From Pseudoalteromonas phenolica (GTDB lineage Bacteria > Pseudomonadota > Gammaproteobacteria > Enterobacterales > Alteromonadaceae), in contig NZ_PNEC01000009.1 of the NCBI RefSeq assembly GCF_005886345.1, positions 160,120-224,119 on the forward strand: a DNA stretch of 64,000 bases, given 5' to 3'. Under the pieces are notes generated by a model. The model saw nothing but the letters and a program-made list of their open reading frames with translations. It made no database searches and had not been told where the DNA came from. Of the stretch, positions 17,873 through 27,458 are shown one piece after another. Positions within the stretch are counted from its first letter, which is position 1, and every line of letters begins with the position of its first letter. A program made the position numbers and the translations under genes.

Positions 17873-18688
17873 ATGGAAGTTTTACTCAACTGGATCAATG
17901 AAAACTCAGACTTGATAATTCACTATATTCTGCAAGGCATATTAGCTATTGCAATACTATTTGTTGGTGTGAAGGTCGCTAAATTTTTTGCCAAGCTAAC
18001 TGAAAAAACATTTGAAAAGAGAAAAATAGATAAAACGGTCGCAGGTTTTATTTCTAACATTGTTTACGCTTTAGTTTTTGCGGCTACAGTGCTGATGGCG
18101 CTTTCTCAGGTTGGTATTGAAACGACTTCTTTTGTAGCGATATTAGGTGCTGCGGGCTTAGCGGTTGGTCTGGCGTTGCAGGGATCATTATCTAATTTTG
18201 CTTCTGGCGTGCTGATCATTGTGCTTCGTCCATTTAAATCGGGTGATTACATTGAGGTGGGTGGTCAATCAGGTAGTGTTGAGCGCATAGAGATATTTGC
18301 AACTGAACTACGGACTCCTGATAATAAAGTCATCATTATGCCTAACTCAGCCATTATGTCTGGGGCGATAGTGAATTACTCTCGTCAAAAAACTCGTCGT
18401 GTAGACTTGGTGATAGGTGTGGGTTACGACGCTGATTTAAAACAAGCTAAAGCTGTATTACAATCTGTATTAGATAAAGATAGTCGTATTTTAAAAGACC
18501 CAGAATATACAGTGGCAGTATCAGAGTTAGCTGACTCAAGTGTTAACTTTGTTGTGAGACCTTGGGTTAAAACTGAAGATTACTGGCCAACTTATTTTGA
18601 TTTAGTAGAAAATATTAAAATTGCTTTAGACGAAGCAAACATTGCAATTCCATATCCTCAAATGGATGTTCACCTTCATAAAGATTAA
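17873..18688 (+). CDS. mscS: Small-conductance mechanosensitive channel MscS
   Basis: This inner-membrane channel opens under tension to relieve hypo-osmotic shock. There are three membrane segments in the first 130 residues. The pore-lining TM3 has the Gly/Ala pattern GAAGLAVGLALQGSLSNFASG. It is followed by the conserved beta domain (RPFKSGDYIEVGGQSGSVE, NSAIMSGAIVNYSRQ) and the C-terminal alpha/beta domain ending IPYPQMDVHLH. The length of 271 residues is close to that of E. coli MscS (286). A Shine-Dalgarno AGGAG precedes the ATG. It is 18 bases from the DUF481 barrel gene. Confidence 0.93.
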   Translation: MEVLLNWINENSDLIIHYILQGILAIAILFVGVKVAKFFAKLTEKTFEKRKIDKTVAGFISNIVYALVFAATVLMALSQVGIETTSFVAILGAAGLAVGLALQGSLSNFASGVLIIVLRPFKSGDYIEVGGQSGSVERIEIFATELRTPDNKVIIMPNSAIMSGAIVNYSRQKTRRVDLVIGVGYDADLKQAKAVLQSVLDKDSRILKDPEYTVAVSELADSSVNFVVRPWVKTEDYWPTYFDLVENIKIALDEANIAIPYPQMDVHLHKD

Positions 18689-18706
18689 TCATAAGGTTAT
18701 TGATAA

Positions 18707-19492
18707 ATGAAATTTAAACTTTTATCTCTTTGCGTTTTAGCCGCTACATCAACTCAGAGCTTTGCTGAGCAAGCTGAAGAGCCGAAAACGTGGGATGTAA
18801 CAAGTGAAGTAGGTGCCATAGTCACAAGTGGTAACACGTCAACGACGACATTGAAAGGTGGCATTAAAGCCAAGCATCATTTAGAAAACTGGCATAACGA
18901 ATACAAATTCGATGGTATCTACAAAGAAGATGAAATCGAGAACGATGCAGGTGAGCGTGAGAAAGAGCGTACGAATGAGAAGTACTCAGTTTCAGCACAA
19001 GGTAACTATCAATTAAATGAAGATAATAGCCATCTATTTGTTTATGGTTCTTATGATTCTGACTATTTTGGTGCTTACCGAAATGAAGCCGTTTTATCTG
19101 TGGGTTATGGCTTAAGATTGCTTAATCGTGACAATATGTATTTAAATGCTGAAATCGGTCCGGGTATTAAGCGCTTTGAGCATCAGAAAGAAAGTTCTGA
19201 TTTAGATGATAATGGTTTACCTCTAGCAGGCGAAACAGAAAGCGAGGCGATCGGTGTTGCTAAGTTAGATTACAATTGGCAGATTTCTGAAAATGCACGC
19301 TTCACTCAGCTTGTTGCAATGGAATATGGTGACACTAACACCAAAACAATATCTGAATCGGCTTTAATGACCAAGATAAATGGTTCCTTACAAATGAAGT
19401 TTGCTTATAACATTACGCATAACTCTGATGTAAGTGATGAAAAAGAAAATACAGACACTGAAACATCATTAACATTGGTTTACAGCTTTTAA
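18707..19492 (+). CDS. DUF481 family outer membrane protein (YdiY-like)
   Basis: The 261-residue protein has a signal peptide (MKFKLLSLCVLAATSTQSFA) and a beta-barrel of the DUF481 type, seen in WDVTSEVGAIVTSGNTSTTTL, EYKFDGIYKED, YGSYDSDYFGAYRNEAVLSVG and the C-terminal SLTLVYSF. DUF481 proteins such as YdiY are described as salt- or acid-inducible outer membrane proteins of unknown function. Its position directly behind mscS suggests a shared osmotic role, which is inference. Confidence 0.85.
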   Translation: MKFKLLSLCVLAATSTQSFAEQAEEPKTWDVTSEVGAIVTSGNTSTTTLKGGIKAKHHLENWHNEYKFDGIYKEDEIENDAGEREKERTNEKYSVSAQGNYQLNEDNSHLFVYGSYDSDYFGAYRNEAVLSVGYGLRLLNRDNMYLNAEIGPGIKRFEHQKESSDLDDNGLPLAGETESEAIGVAKLDYNWQISENARFTQLVAMEYGDTNTKTISESALMTKINGSLQMKFAYNITHNSDVSDEKENTDTETSLTLVYSF

Positions 19493-19526
19493 CAAATATT
19501 AACGGATAAAATTCCAATAAAGCGCT

Positions 19527-19550
19527 AAAAAGGGACGAAAGTCCCTTTTT
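19527..19550 (+). terminator. Rho-independent terminator after the DUF481 gene
   Basis: A perfect 10-bp stem AAAAAGGGAC / GTCCCTTTTT with a GAAA tetraloop separates the housekeeping region from the polysaccharide locus. Confidence 0.93.
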
Positions 19551-19611
19551 CTATGGGCGTCAATTCGTGTAGAATATGCAATCTTTTGGCTATGACTTGT
19601 AGGGTATAAGT

Positions 19612-22239
19612 TTGAGTAAGTTTCTTAGACAGTTTTTTGTGGTTCTGATGGTGCTATTTACTGGTAATGCTTTAGCATTTACGCCAACACAAGAACAATT
19701 AGAGCAGTTTAAAAAGCTTCCTAAAGCGCAACAACAGGCTTTAGCCAAGCAGTATGGGATTGACATATCATCGCTCAATAATGTGACAGATAAAAGTCAA
19801 AGTACGCAAAGCCTAGATAATACAGTTCAAGCTAGAGAAATAGATTCAGACAGCGAGCTAGAGCAAAAAGATCGGTTTGACCCAACTGAAGAGGCATTAA
19901 AACCATTTGGTTATGAGCTTTTTTCCGGTGAACCAACCTCATTTATGCCCACAGAAGTAGCATCTGTTCCAGGTGATTACATTATTGATATCGGCGATTC
20001 AATTAATTTGAATTTATATGGTAAAGAAAGTCAATCACTTACTTTGCAAGTCGACGGTGAAGGGCATTTGTCTATCCCTGACTTTTCACCCGTACAAGTC
20101 GCTGGTCTTACATATAATGAGTTAAAGCTGTTGCTTAACAAAAAAATCTCACAAGAAGCGATTGGTTTGAGTGTGTTTGTGTCTATGGCTGAGTTGCGCC
20201 CTATGCGCGTAATGGTTGTTGGTGAAGCTTATAAACCAGGAAGTTACACGATATCTCCATTATCTAATGTAACCCATGCGTTATACGCGAGTGGTGGTTT
20301 AACAGACATTGCTAGCTTAAGAAATATTCAGGTTAAGCGAAGTGGTCAAACGGTTGCGAATTTGGATTTATATGATTTGCTACTCAATGGCTATGCGCAA
20401 GGTAATATTAGTTTACGATCTGGTGATGTAGTATTTATTCCTACAGCTGGACCACAAGTCACTGTGACAGGTGCTGTAAAGCGAGAGGGTATTTTTGAAC
20501 TAAAGGACAATGAGAGTAAAGCTTCTTTAGTTAAAATGTTTGGTGGATTTAAAGAGAATGCATTTACTAAAAGTGTGCAAGTTCGCCGAATAGAAAATGG
20601 TTCGAAGAGCCTAGCTATATCTGCTGATTTTACAAGTGACGATGCTTTCTTACCCAAAGGTGGTGATATATACACAGTTCAAGAAGTTGCAGAGCAGGTA
20701 GTTGATTCAGTAACTTTAATTGGTGCTGTAGTCAGACCGGGTGTTTATCAGTGGCAGCCAAATTTAACAATCGATAAACTTTTAAGAAACCTTAAATCTG
20801 ATTTATTACCTCAAGCTGATTATAACTACGCTTTGATTGTGCGTGAAAAGTCTTTATTAGGTGATGTTGAAGTCATTCAGTTCTCGCTTGCAAATGCATT
20901 AGAAAATAAAGATGTGCAATTAAGCAAAAACGATGAAGTCTATATTTTTAGCCGTTTTGAATACAAAGAAAATGAAGAACAAGCCCTTGCAAATTTAGCT
21001 TTGACTGAAGAGCAAAAGTTTCAACAGCACAAAGTTAAACTATGGCATTTATATGAATATCAAGAGTTTAAGAATAAGGTCCAAACTTTTGATGATGCTG
21101 TTCAATTAGAGTTAGAAAAAGCAGCGTTGGAAGAAGATGAGCTGCTCCAAGAAGAGAAAGGTGAGTTTGCTACATTTAGCCGTACTGAATTACTCACATC
21201 TCTAATTAAACGTTTGCAATTTCAGGCAACAACAAGTTTGAAAACAGCAACGATTGAAGTACTTGGGCAAGTACGTTTCCCTGGTGTTTACCCTCTTCCT
21301 GAAAATGCCACAGTAAGCAAGGCAATATTGGCTGCAGGTGGTTTATTAGAATCAGCGTATGTGAAGCAAGCTGAGCTGACACGTTTGATTAATAAAAGCG
21401 ACCAACAGTTTGAACACATTCAAATCAATATTGATGATCAAGTTTCTCTAGCATTACCTCTGCAAAGTAAAGATACGTTAAATGTATTAATGCAGCCAAG
21501 CTGGCAGCATGGTTATAAAGTGACTTTAGAGGGGGAGGTTCGATTCCCTGGTACCTACACAGTGAGTCGAGGAGAAACGTTAAGCGATGTTATTCAGCGT
21601 GCAGGGGGGCTATCACAGTATGCGGAACCTAAAGCCGCCATCTTCACTCGAGAATCCATAAAAGAGCAAGAGCAACTTCAGCTCGCTAAGCTATCTGATG
21701 AATTAAGAAAAGATATCGCTTCTAAAAGTTTCCAAAAGTCTATCGGTATGAATAATTCGATCAGCTATGAAGAAATGAACAAGTTGCTTAAAGACCTTGC
21801 AAGTGTTAAAGCTGTTGGTCGTTTGGTTATTGATTTACCTGATATCTTAGACAGGCGCGATTCTCTAGTATTGCAAGATGGTGATGCGCTTTACGTTCCA
21901 GGTAAACAAGATTCAATTTCTATCATTGGTGAAGTTAATTACGCATCTTCACATTTATTCAAATCTGGCATTTCAATTCATCAATACCTTGAACTAAGTG
22001 GTGGCGTAAAAGACAGAGCTAAAGAAGAACAGATTTATGTAATAAAGGCGAATGGCGCTGTATTTATTCCTAAATCATCGGGTTGGTTCTCTGTTAATTA
22101 TCAGAATGAGTTAGAGCCAGGCGATACAATCGTTGTACCTATGGATGCATCTCATATGGATAATTTAACGCTTTGGAGTACAGCAACCCAGATCTTTTAC
22201 CAGCTAGGTGTTGGTGTTGCTGCGATAGCGAGGATTTAA
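19612..22239 (+). CDS. Large SLBB-domain polysaccharide export protein
   Basis: This is a periplasmic/outer-membrane polysaccharide export (OPX/Wza-related) protein of 875 residues, much larger than Wza (about 380). A signal peptide (SKFLRQFFVVLMVLFTGNALA) is followed by a Gln/Lys-rich segment, the poly-export domain (GDYIIDIGDSINLNLYGKES, residues 120-210) and several SLBB domains, recognisable from repeated V-x-GEV-x-x-PG-x-Y patterns: VVGEAYKPGSYTI, VTGAVKREGIFEL, LIGAVVRPGVYQW, VLGQVRFPGVYPL, LEGEVRFPGTYTV. The start is TTG with AGGG 7 bases upstream. No lipobox is seen. It opens the first polysaccharide assembly line. Confidence 0.88.
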   Translation: MSKFLRQFFVVLMVLFTGNALAFTPTQEQLEQFKKLPKAQQQALAKQYGIDISSLNNVTDKSQSTQSLDNTVQAREIDSDSELEQKDRFDPTEEALKPFGYELFSGEPTSFMPTEVASVPGDYIIDIGDSINLNLYGKESQSLTLQVDGEGHLSIPDFSPVQVAGLTYNELKLLLNKKISQEAIGLSVFVSMAELRPMRVMVVGEAYKPGSYTISPLSNVTHALYASGGLTDIASLRNIQVKRSGQTVANLDLYDLLLNGYAQGNISLRSGDVVFIPTAGPQVTVTGAVKREGIFELKDNESKASLVKMFGGFKENAFTKSVQVRRIENGSKSLAISADFTSDDAFLPKGGDIYTVQEVAEQVVDSVTLIGAVVRPGVYQWQPNLTIDKLLRNLKSDLLPQADYNYALIVREKSLLGDVEVIQFSLANALENKDVQLSKNDEVYIFSRFEYKENEEQALANLALTEEQKFQQHKVKLWHLYEYQEFKNKVQTFDDAVQLELEKAALEEDELLQEEKGEFATFSRTELLTSLIKRLQFQATTSLKTATIEVLGQVRFPGVYPLPENATVSKAILAAGGLLESAYVKQAELTRLINKSDQQFEHIQINIDDQVSLALPLQSKDTLNVLMQPSWQHGYKVTLEGEVRFPGTYTVSRGETLSDVIQRAGGLSQYAEPKAAIFTRESIKEQEQLQLAKLSDELRKDIASKSFQKSIGMNNSISYEEMNKLLKDLASVKAVGRLVIDLPDILDRRDSLVLQDGDALYVPGKQDSISIIGEVNYASSHLFKSGISIHQYLELSGGVKDRAKEEQIYVIKANGAVFIPKSSGWFSVNYQNELEPGDTIVVPMDASHMDNLTLWSTATQIFYQLGVGVAAIARI

Positions 22240-22242
22240 CTT

Positions 22243-23208
22243 ATGAATCTAATTGATATTTCAAAAGTTATAGAGAAAATACAAGATCAGGAGCAGGAGA
22301 AAGACGTGTCCATCGCGGAGCTGCTTAATGTTCTCTTAAGCGTGAAATTGTATATTGCTATTTTTGTGTTTATTGGCTCCTTAGCTTCTGTTGCTCTAGC
22401 TTTGTATTTGCCTAACAAGTATGAGGCTACTATCGTTTTAGTGCCACAATCTAATGGTGATAGTGGGGCTATGTCTTCAATTGCTGGTCAGTTAGGCGGA
22501 CTAGCGAGTGTTGCCGGTTTGCAATTACCATCAGGTGAAAATAACGTAAAGGTGACTTTAGAGACTTTGAAATCTCGAGAGTTTCTTATGAAGTTTATTG
22601 AAAAATATGACATTAAACCTGAATTAATGGCCGTTAAGTCTTGGGAGCAAGGTTCTGAGACATATGTATATGATGAAAAGCTTTACAACTTTGAAGATGA
22701 TGTATGGGTAGTTGATACGACAACAGGTGAGACTGTTGAGCCATCTTTGTTCTATTCATATCAGGAGTTTAGGAAGCTATTAACTATCAATCAGAGTAGT
22801 GATCAGCAAATCTTTAAGTTAACACTTACTCACTATTCACCATATGATGCAGCAAAGTGGCTAGACTTATTAGTCGTTGAGTTGAATGAGCATATGAAAA
22901 TGAAAGAAATGCTCGAGGCTAAAAAATATAAGCAATTTTTAGAAAATGAAGTATCGAATACAGTTGTGAAAGATATGCAGGGCGTATTATACAAGTTAAT
23001 AGAAGAGCAAGTAAGAACTATTATGTTTGCAAGTGTCAGAGAGGAATTTGCTTTTAAAGTTATAGATCCCGTAATTATACCTGAGGAGAAAAGTTCTCCA
23101 AGGCGAGCTTTAATAGTTATTATTGGTGTATTTTTATCTGGTTTTCTAGCGGTTTTTACCGCCTTTGCCCACTACTTTTCCACAGCTTCAACTCGAAGAA
23201 AGTCGTAG
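22243..23208 (+). CDS. Wzz-type polysaccharide co-polymerase (chain-length regulator)
   Basis: The 321-residue inner-membrane protein has the classic PCP layout. A first membrane segment (LYIAIFVFIGSLASVALALYL) is followed by the P-x-x-Y-E-A-x-I-x-L beta strand (PNKYEATIVLVPQ), a large periplasmic helical domain, and a second membrane segment near the C-terminus (IVIIGVFLSGFLAVFTAFA) after a Pro-containing motif. It carries no cytoplasmic tyrosine kinase domain. It starts 3 bases after the SLBB exporter gene, with which it should form the export complex. Confidence 0.85.
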   Translation: MNLIDISKVIEKIQDQEQEKDVSIAELLNVLLSVKLYIAIFVFIGSLASVALALYLPNKYEATIVLVPQSNGDSGAMSSIAGQLGGLASVAGLQLPSGENNVKVTLETLKSREFLMKFIEKYDIKPELMAVKSWEQGSETYVYDEKLYNFEDDVWVVDTTTGETVEPSLFYSYQEFRKLLTINQSSDQQIFKLTLTHYSPYDAAKWLDLLVVELNEHMKMKEMLEAKKYKQFLENEVSNTVVKDMQGVLYKLIEEQVRTIMFASVREEFAFKVIDPVIIPEEKSSPRRALIVIIGVFLSGFLAVFTAFAHYFSTASTRRKS

Positions 23209-23228
23209 TTTAAATTTTTGAGTAATAT

Positions 23229-24209
23229 ATGAAAAGTTATCCTCATTATAAAGGTTTCAACCTTGAGCCCGCTAAAGTTGCTCATAGATTTCGTTCACGC
23301 ACACAGGCCAATAAAGAGAAAAGTATATATGTTTATTGTCCTGAAGAGCAGGTGGATTTAATACGCTCATTATTTGAAAGCTATCCATTTGATGTGGTTA
23401 TAAATGATTATGATCCAGGGGTACTTTCACGAAAAGTTATTTGCCATTACCAATCAAGTAAACTTAAGCCGGAACAAAGACAATTTTTGGTTATGGCTAC
23501 TGAGTTTGGTGCCTGGGTAGAGCCTTTGGTAAGCTACCTTGATAGTAGGCTAGGTTATACAGAGGTTAAGCTGCTACATAGTGGATACTTTTTGCATCAA
23601 AAAGCATTTTCAATCTTATCAAATAAGCGTACCCAAATTGTCAAACGTATTGTTGATCTCGTTTTTGCTTTTGTGTTAATTTTGATTGCTTTGCCTATTG
23701 GGTTACTTACAGCTTTGTTGATCAAATTAGACAGTAAGGGTCCTATTTTTTATAAGCAAAGTAGGACTGGTCAATATAACAACGAATTTAAAGTAATTAA
23801 GTTTCGTTCGATGAGAACTGATGCTGAGTCAAATGGTGCCCAGTGGGCCACTCAATCAGATTCTCGAGTGACTCGTGTGGGGGCGATAATCAGAAAAACG
23901 AGAGTTGATGAGTTACCGCAGATTATTAATATACTTAAAGGTGATATGTCGATAGTTGGACCTAGACCTGAGCGAGATGTGTTTATTTCTGAACTAGAAA
24001 AAGAAATACCATACTATAAATTTAGACATGCTGTTAAACCCGGTGTAACTGGCTTAGCTCAGGTTTCATACCCATACGGTGCTTCAGTTGCTGATGCGAT
24101 ATGGAAGCATAAATATGATGTTTATTATATTAAACATCACTCTACATTACTGGACTTAAAAATATTATTTAAAACGGTCAAAGTGGTTCTCTCTGGGGCT
24201 GGGCAATAA
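23229..24209 (+). CDS. Polyprenyl-phosphate sugar-1-phosphate transferase (initiating enzyme)
   Basis: This is a bacterial sugar transferase of the WbaP/WcaJ catalytic type, which loads the first sugar-1-phosphate on undecaprenyl phosphate. After an N-terminal soluble domain of about 130 residues come one re-entrant hydrophobic helix (IVDLVFAFVLILIALPIGLLT) and the catalytic core. Conserved motifs include KGPIFYKQSRTG, FKVIKFRSMRTDAE, TRVDELPQIINILKGDMS, VGPRPER and KPGVTGLAQV. It lacks the four-helix membrane bundle of full-length WcaJ. Its stop overlaps the next ATG by one base. Confidence 0.9.
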   Translation: MKSYPHYKGFNLEPAKVAHRFRSRTQANKEKSIYVYCPEEQVDLIRSLFESYPFDVVINDYDPGVLSRKVICHYQSSKLKPEQRQFLVMATEFGAWVEPLVSYLDSRLGYTEVKLLHSGYFLHQKAFSILSNKRTQIVKRIVDLVFAFVLILIALPIGLLTALLIKLDSKGPIFYKQSRTGQYNNEFKVIKFRSMRTDAESNGAQWATQSDSRVTRVGAIIRKTRVDELPQIINILKGDMSIVGPRPERDVFISELEKEIPYYKFRHAVKPGVTGLAQVSYPYGASVADAIWKHKYDVYYIKHHSTLLDLKILFKTVKVVLSGAGQ

Positions 24210-25033
24210 TGGACGTACAAAATTTTTCCGCATTAGCTTCTGTTTATATTAAAGAGAATCCACAGTTTTTAGATCTAGCTCTAAATAGCTTAGTTAACCA
24301 ATCACTGCAAGCATCAGAGGTCGTACTCGTTCATGATGGGCCTCTTACAAGCGATCTGTATGAAGTAATAGCGAAATATAAAAACAAGCTGCCTTTAAAA
24401 GAAGTGGTCTTGAAAGAAAACTTAGGCCTAGGAAAAGCGCTCAATGCAGGGTTAGAGCAGTGTACTCATGATCTTGTCGCAAGGTTTGATACAGACGATA
24501 TAAATAGAAGTAATCGGTTTGAGCTTCAGATAGAGCAATTTACTAATGACACCGAGTTGGTGGCTTGCTCAAGCTATGTTGAGGAGTTTGACGTAGTGCC
24601 TCATGATACTGGTAGCATTAAAAAATTGCCATTATCTAATTCTGATATCTGTAATTATGCTAAGTACCGTAATCCTTTTAATCATATGGCAATGATGTTT
24701 CGTAAACAGGCTGTGATTGATTCTGGTTCTTATATGCATTTGCACTTTATGGAAGACTACTACCTCTGGCTTAGATTGATTTCTAGGAAATATAAATGTT
24801 TAAACTTAGAGGATGTGTTGGTTGACGCTCGAGTGGGCTCTGGTATGTATGGGAGAAGGAAGGGGTTAAAGTATATACATTCAGAGTATGAGCTCTATAA
24901 AATTCATAAAGGTTTAGGTTTATTAAATTATACTCAGAGAATATTTTCATTAATTATACGTATTATACCTAGATTATTATCGACTGGCATGTTGAAGCGA
25001 GTTTATTTAACTTTACGTTCAAAAAGAGTTTAG
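24209..25033 (+). CDS. Glycosyltransferase family 2
   Basis: The 274-residue GT-A glycosyltransferase has the N-terminal GT2 core ASVYIKENPQFLDLALNSLV, LVHDGPLT, ENLGLGKALNAGL and the metal-binding ARFDTDDINRSNRF (D-x-D/DD motif). The later MEDYYLWLRL carries the probable catalytic acid. A short basic amphipathic helix at the C-terminus probably binds the inner leaflet. It overlaps the initiating transferase gene by one base and is likely to add the second or a later sugar of the repeat unit. The sugar specificity cannot be read from the sequence. Confidence 0.85.
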   Translation: MDVQNFSALASVYIKENPQFLDLALNSLVNQSLQASEVVLVHDGPLTSDLYEVIAKYKNKLPLKEVVLKENLGLGKALNAGLEQCTHDLVARFDTDDINRSNRFELQIEQFTNDTELVACSSYVEEFDVVPHDTGSIKKLPLSNSDICNYAKYRNPFNHMAMMFRKQAVIDSGSYMHLHFMEDYYLWLRLISRKYKCLNLEDVLVDARVGSGMYGRRKGLKYIHSEYELYKIHKGLGLLNYTQRIFSLIIRIIPRLLSTGMLKRVYLTLRSKRV

Positions 25034-25034
25034 A

Positions 25035-25505
25035 ATGAAAACAGTATTGACATATGGAACTTTTGATCTCTTTCATAGGGGACATGTAAGAATTTTAAAG
25101 CGTTTGAGTCAGTTAGGAGATAAGCTAATTGTGGGTTTATCTACAGATGAGTTTAACGCAGGTAAAGGGAAGCGCTCTCTTTTTTCATATGAAGAAAGAA
25201 AGGAGATACTCGAAAGTTGCCGGTATGTAGATAAGGTTATTCCTGAATCAGACTGGGCACAAAAAAAATTAGATGTTGTTAAATACAATGTTGACATTTT
25301 TGGAATGGGATCTGACTGGGCTGGTAAATTTGACGAGCTTAAAGATTTATGTGAAGTGGTGTACTTAGACAGAACAGAAGATATTTCTACCACTGATATA
25401 AAACAGAGTTTAAGTATTTTAGATACAAAGCATTTAGAAGAAATTCATAGTTCATTGGATACTGCAATGATAGTAGTTAATTACCTCAGGGGCGCAACAA
25501 AATAG
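25035..25505 (+). CDS. TagD-like glycerol-3-phosphate cytidylyltransferase family protein
   Basis: This is a small nucleotidyltransferase of the TagD type (156 residues, against about 130 for TagD). The start TYGTFDLFHRGHVRILKR contains the HxGH active-site motif, KGKRSLFSYEERKEIL binds substrate, RYVDKVIPE is conserved, and TTDIK is the second nucleotide motif. It would make CDP-glycerol or a related CDP-polyol. A C-terminal extension of 25 residues is unusual. A LicD-like transferase lies two genes downstream and could use the product, suggesting a phosphoglycerol-type decoration. The exact substrate is inference. Confidence 0.8.
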   Translation: MKTVLTYGTFDLFHRGHVRILKRLSQLGDKLIVGLSTDEFNAGKGKRSLFSYEERKEILESCRYVDKVIPESDWAQKKLDVVKYNVDIFGMGSDWAGKFDELKDLCEVVYLDRTEDISTTDIKQSLSILDTKHLEEIHSSLDTAMIVVNYLRGATK

Positions 25506-25506
25506 C

Positions 25507-26727
25507 ATGAGCAGAAAGATTGTTGCTAAGAACGTACTTTCAATGGTCTTAGCTCAGGCTATCAATATAATTGCTCCATTTTTAGTTCTCCCTTTTTTAG
25601 CGCGAGAACTTTGTGTTGATGAATTTAGTAAAGCCATATTAATGCTAACAATTTGCTCTTTGTGCTATGTTGTATCAGATTATGGCTTTAACGTCTCCAA
25701 TACCTATCAAATATCAAAAAATAGAAATAATTTTAAATTTATTAACTCTCTTATTAGTAACTCTTATTTTATTAAAGTGCTAATTTTAGCTGGTACTCTA
25801 GTAGTATTAGCCACATTAAGTATTTTTGGTGATTATGAAGCCTCGTATATAGCATGGGTTTTTCTTGCTATTGCGGCGATGTCTTTTCAGCCTCTTTGGT
25901 TTTTTCAAGGAATAGAAAAAATGCACTGGGCTACGGCAGTTTTTGCAATTAGCAAGGTTGGATATGCATTTCTCGTATTGATATTTGTTTCCGAAAACAG
26001 CGATGCAGGTACTGTAGCAATGTTTTTCGCAATTGCAAATATAATTGGTGCTGTGTTAGCTCAGTATGTCATTTACTCTCAAGGTTTTCGTTTCACACCT
26101 CCAAATCTTATACAAGTTAAGAAGTTGCTAGTTGATGGCAAAGGTTACTTTTCAACTAAAATGATTGTAGCAATCTATAATTATTCAAATGTGCTCTTTG
26201 CAAATATATTTATAGGCGGGAAGAGTGTTGCTTACTATGGTGTGGGTGAAAAATTGTATAATGTTGTTCAGTCTGCTTCTTCACCAATAGCTATGGCGCT
26301 GTACCCTTATTTTTCGGTTAAAAGAGATTATAAATTACTATATGTTACTCTGTTTGGGTTATCTCTAGTTGGTATTCCTGCTGTAATAATTGTTTGGGCA
26401 TATGCAGAAGCAATTATAGGTTTTATCTATGGGGAAAATTATATACATCAAGCAGATGTTATTCGTTATTTTGCTATTGCTGGTTACTTTAGTGTGCTTA
26501 ATGCTATTAGTGGATATCCTGCTTTTGCATTATTGAATAAGCCCGAGCTTGCGAATAAAAGTGCCTACGTAGGTTTTGTTGTGTATTTATTAGCGATATC
26601 AAATCTATTTTTCTTCTCATTCTGGTCTGTATTAAATTTAGTAAAGATCGTTATATTAGTTGAGTTTTCTGTTTTTATTGTTCGTACCCTGCTATTTAGG
26701 CGTGAAATAAAAAGTGTGGAAAGATGA
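25507..26727 (+). CDS. wzx: Wzx-type lipid-linked oligosaccharide flippase (line 1)
   Basis: The 406-residue polytopic membrane protein has about 12 predicted segments, with the PST/MOP pattern at the N-terminus (NVLSMVLAQAINIIAPFLVLPFLAR). It also has a conserved late motif with the flippase-like LGxEKLYNVVQSASSPIAMALYP arrangement. It would flip the undecaprenyl-linked repeat unit to the periplasmic face. It begins 1 base after the TagD-like gene and overlaps the LicD-like gene by 4 bases. Confidence 0.85.
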   Translation: MSRKIVAKNVLSMVLAQAINIIAPFLVLPFLARELCVDEFSKAILMLTICSLCYVVSDYGFNVSNTYQISKNRNNFKFINSLISNSYFIKVLILAGTLVVLATLSIFGDYEASYIAWVFLAIAAMSFQPLWFFQGIEKMHWATAVFAISKVGYAFLVLIFVSENSDAGTVAMFFAIANIIGAVLAQYVIYSQGFRFTPPNLIQVKKLLVDGKGYFSTKMIVAIYNYSNVLFANIFIGGKSVAYYGVGEKLYNVVQSASSPIAMALYPYFSVKRDYKLLYVTLFGLSLVGIPAVIIVWAYAEAIIGFIYGENYIHQADVIRYFAIAGYFSVLNAISGYPAFALLNKPELANKSAYVGFVVYLLAISNLFFFSFWSVLNLVKIVILVEFSVFIVRTLLFRREIKSVER

Positions 26728-27458
26728 AAGTTGCAAAAAAAATTTTAAAGAATGTTTATTATAAAATCCCTTTTTTATATGAATTGAAAAATGGATTAGC
26801 TAATTTTTTAGGGGTGAATAATTCACATAGAGATATCTCTGATAAGGCCTTTTTGGTATTTGAGTTGATAAAGAAAACTAATCAACCAATTTTCCCTATG
26901 TTTGGCACTCTATTGGCACTGCATCGAGATGGTCAAGTCACAAGAGCTGATGATATGGATTTTGCTGTTATTGGAAGTCAGTCTTTAAGTAAGCAACTTG
27001 TTGAGTTTCTGGAACAGCAAGGTGCAAAACTGGTCGGTATTTCAGCGGTCGATAATGGTAATACTCTTGCCGAACTGTCTTTTGAATATGTTGGCGTTAA
27101 GGTCGATATTTTCGCGCTTTTTTCAGATAAGGATGGTATTAAGCATGTGTGCCCAAATTTTAGAAAGTCTAAGCCTTCTTGTGAGGAGGTTAATGGCCTT
27201 CAGTACATGAGATTTGATAGTCATTTTGAAGTAACTTATCCAGATTTTAACTTAAAAGAGAATGAAAGCGGTTTGTTGCTTCCAGATGATCCAACGCAAA
27301 TATTTGATCTTCATTATGGCAAGGATTGGATGGTACCAAAGGAAAAAAACTTTATCGATTTTGCGGCATATAGATTTATAAAGAATCCTTCTTTTTCTGT
27401 TTATGGAAGCTCGAAGGATCTAAACACTATGCTTAATGATGTTTACTTTAGTGAGTAA
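26724..27458 (+). CDS. LicD-like phosphotransferase family protein
   Basis: The 244-residue protein has a LicD/fukutin-type nucleotidyltransferase-fold core: PMFGTLLALHRDGQVTRADDMDFAV, with the catalytic DDxD acidic pair, and later VKVDIFALF and LHYGKDWMVP. LicD proteins transfer phosphocholine or similar groups from CDP-activated donors onto glycans. The TagD-like gene in the same operon suggests CDP-glycerol or another CDP-polyol as donor here, which is inference. It overlaps the flippase gene by 4 bases. Confidence 0.78.
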   Translation: MKVAKKILKNVYYKIPFLYELKNGLANFLGVNNSHRDISDKAFLVFELIKKTNQPIFPMFGTLLALHRDGQVTRADDMDFAVIGSQSLSKQLVEFLEQQGAKLVGISAVDNGNTLAELSFEYVGVKVDIFALFSDKDGIKHVCPNFRKSKPSCEEVNGLQYMRFDSHFEVTYPDFNLKENESGLLLPDDPTQIFDLHYGKDWMVPKEKNFIDFAAYRFIKNPSFSVYGSSKDLNTMLNDVYFSE

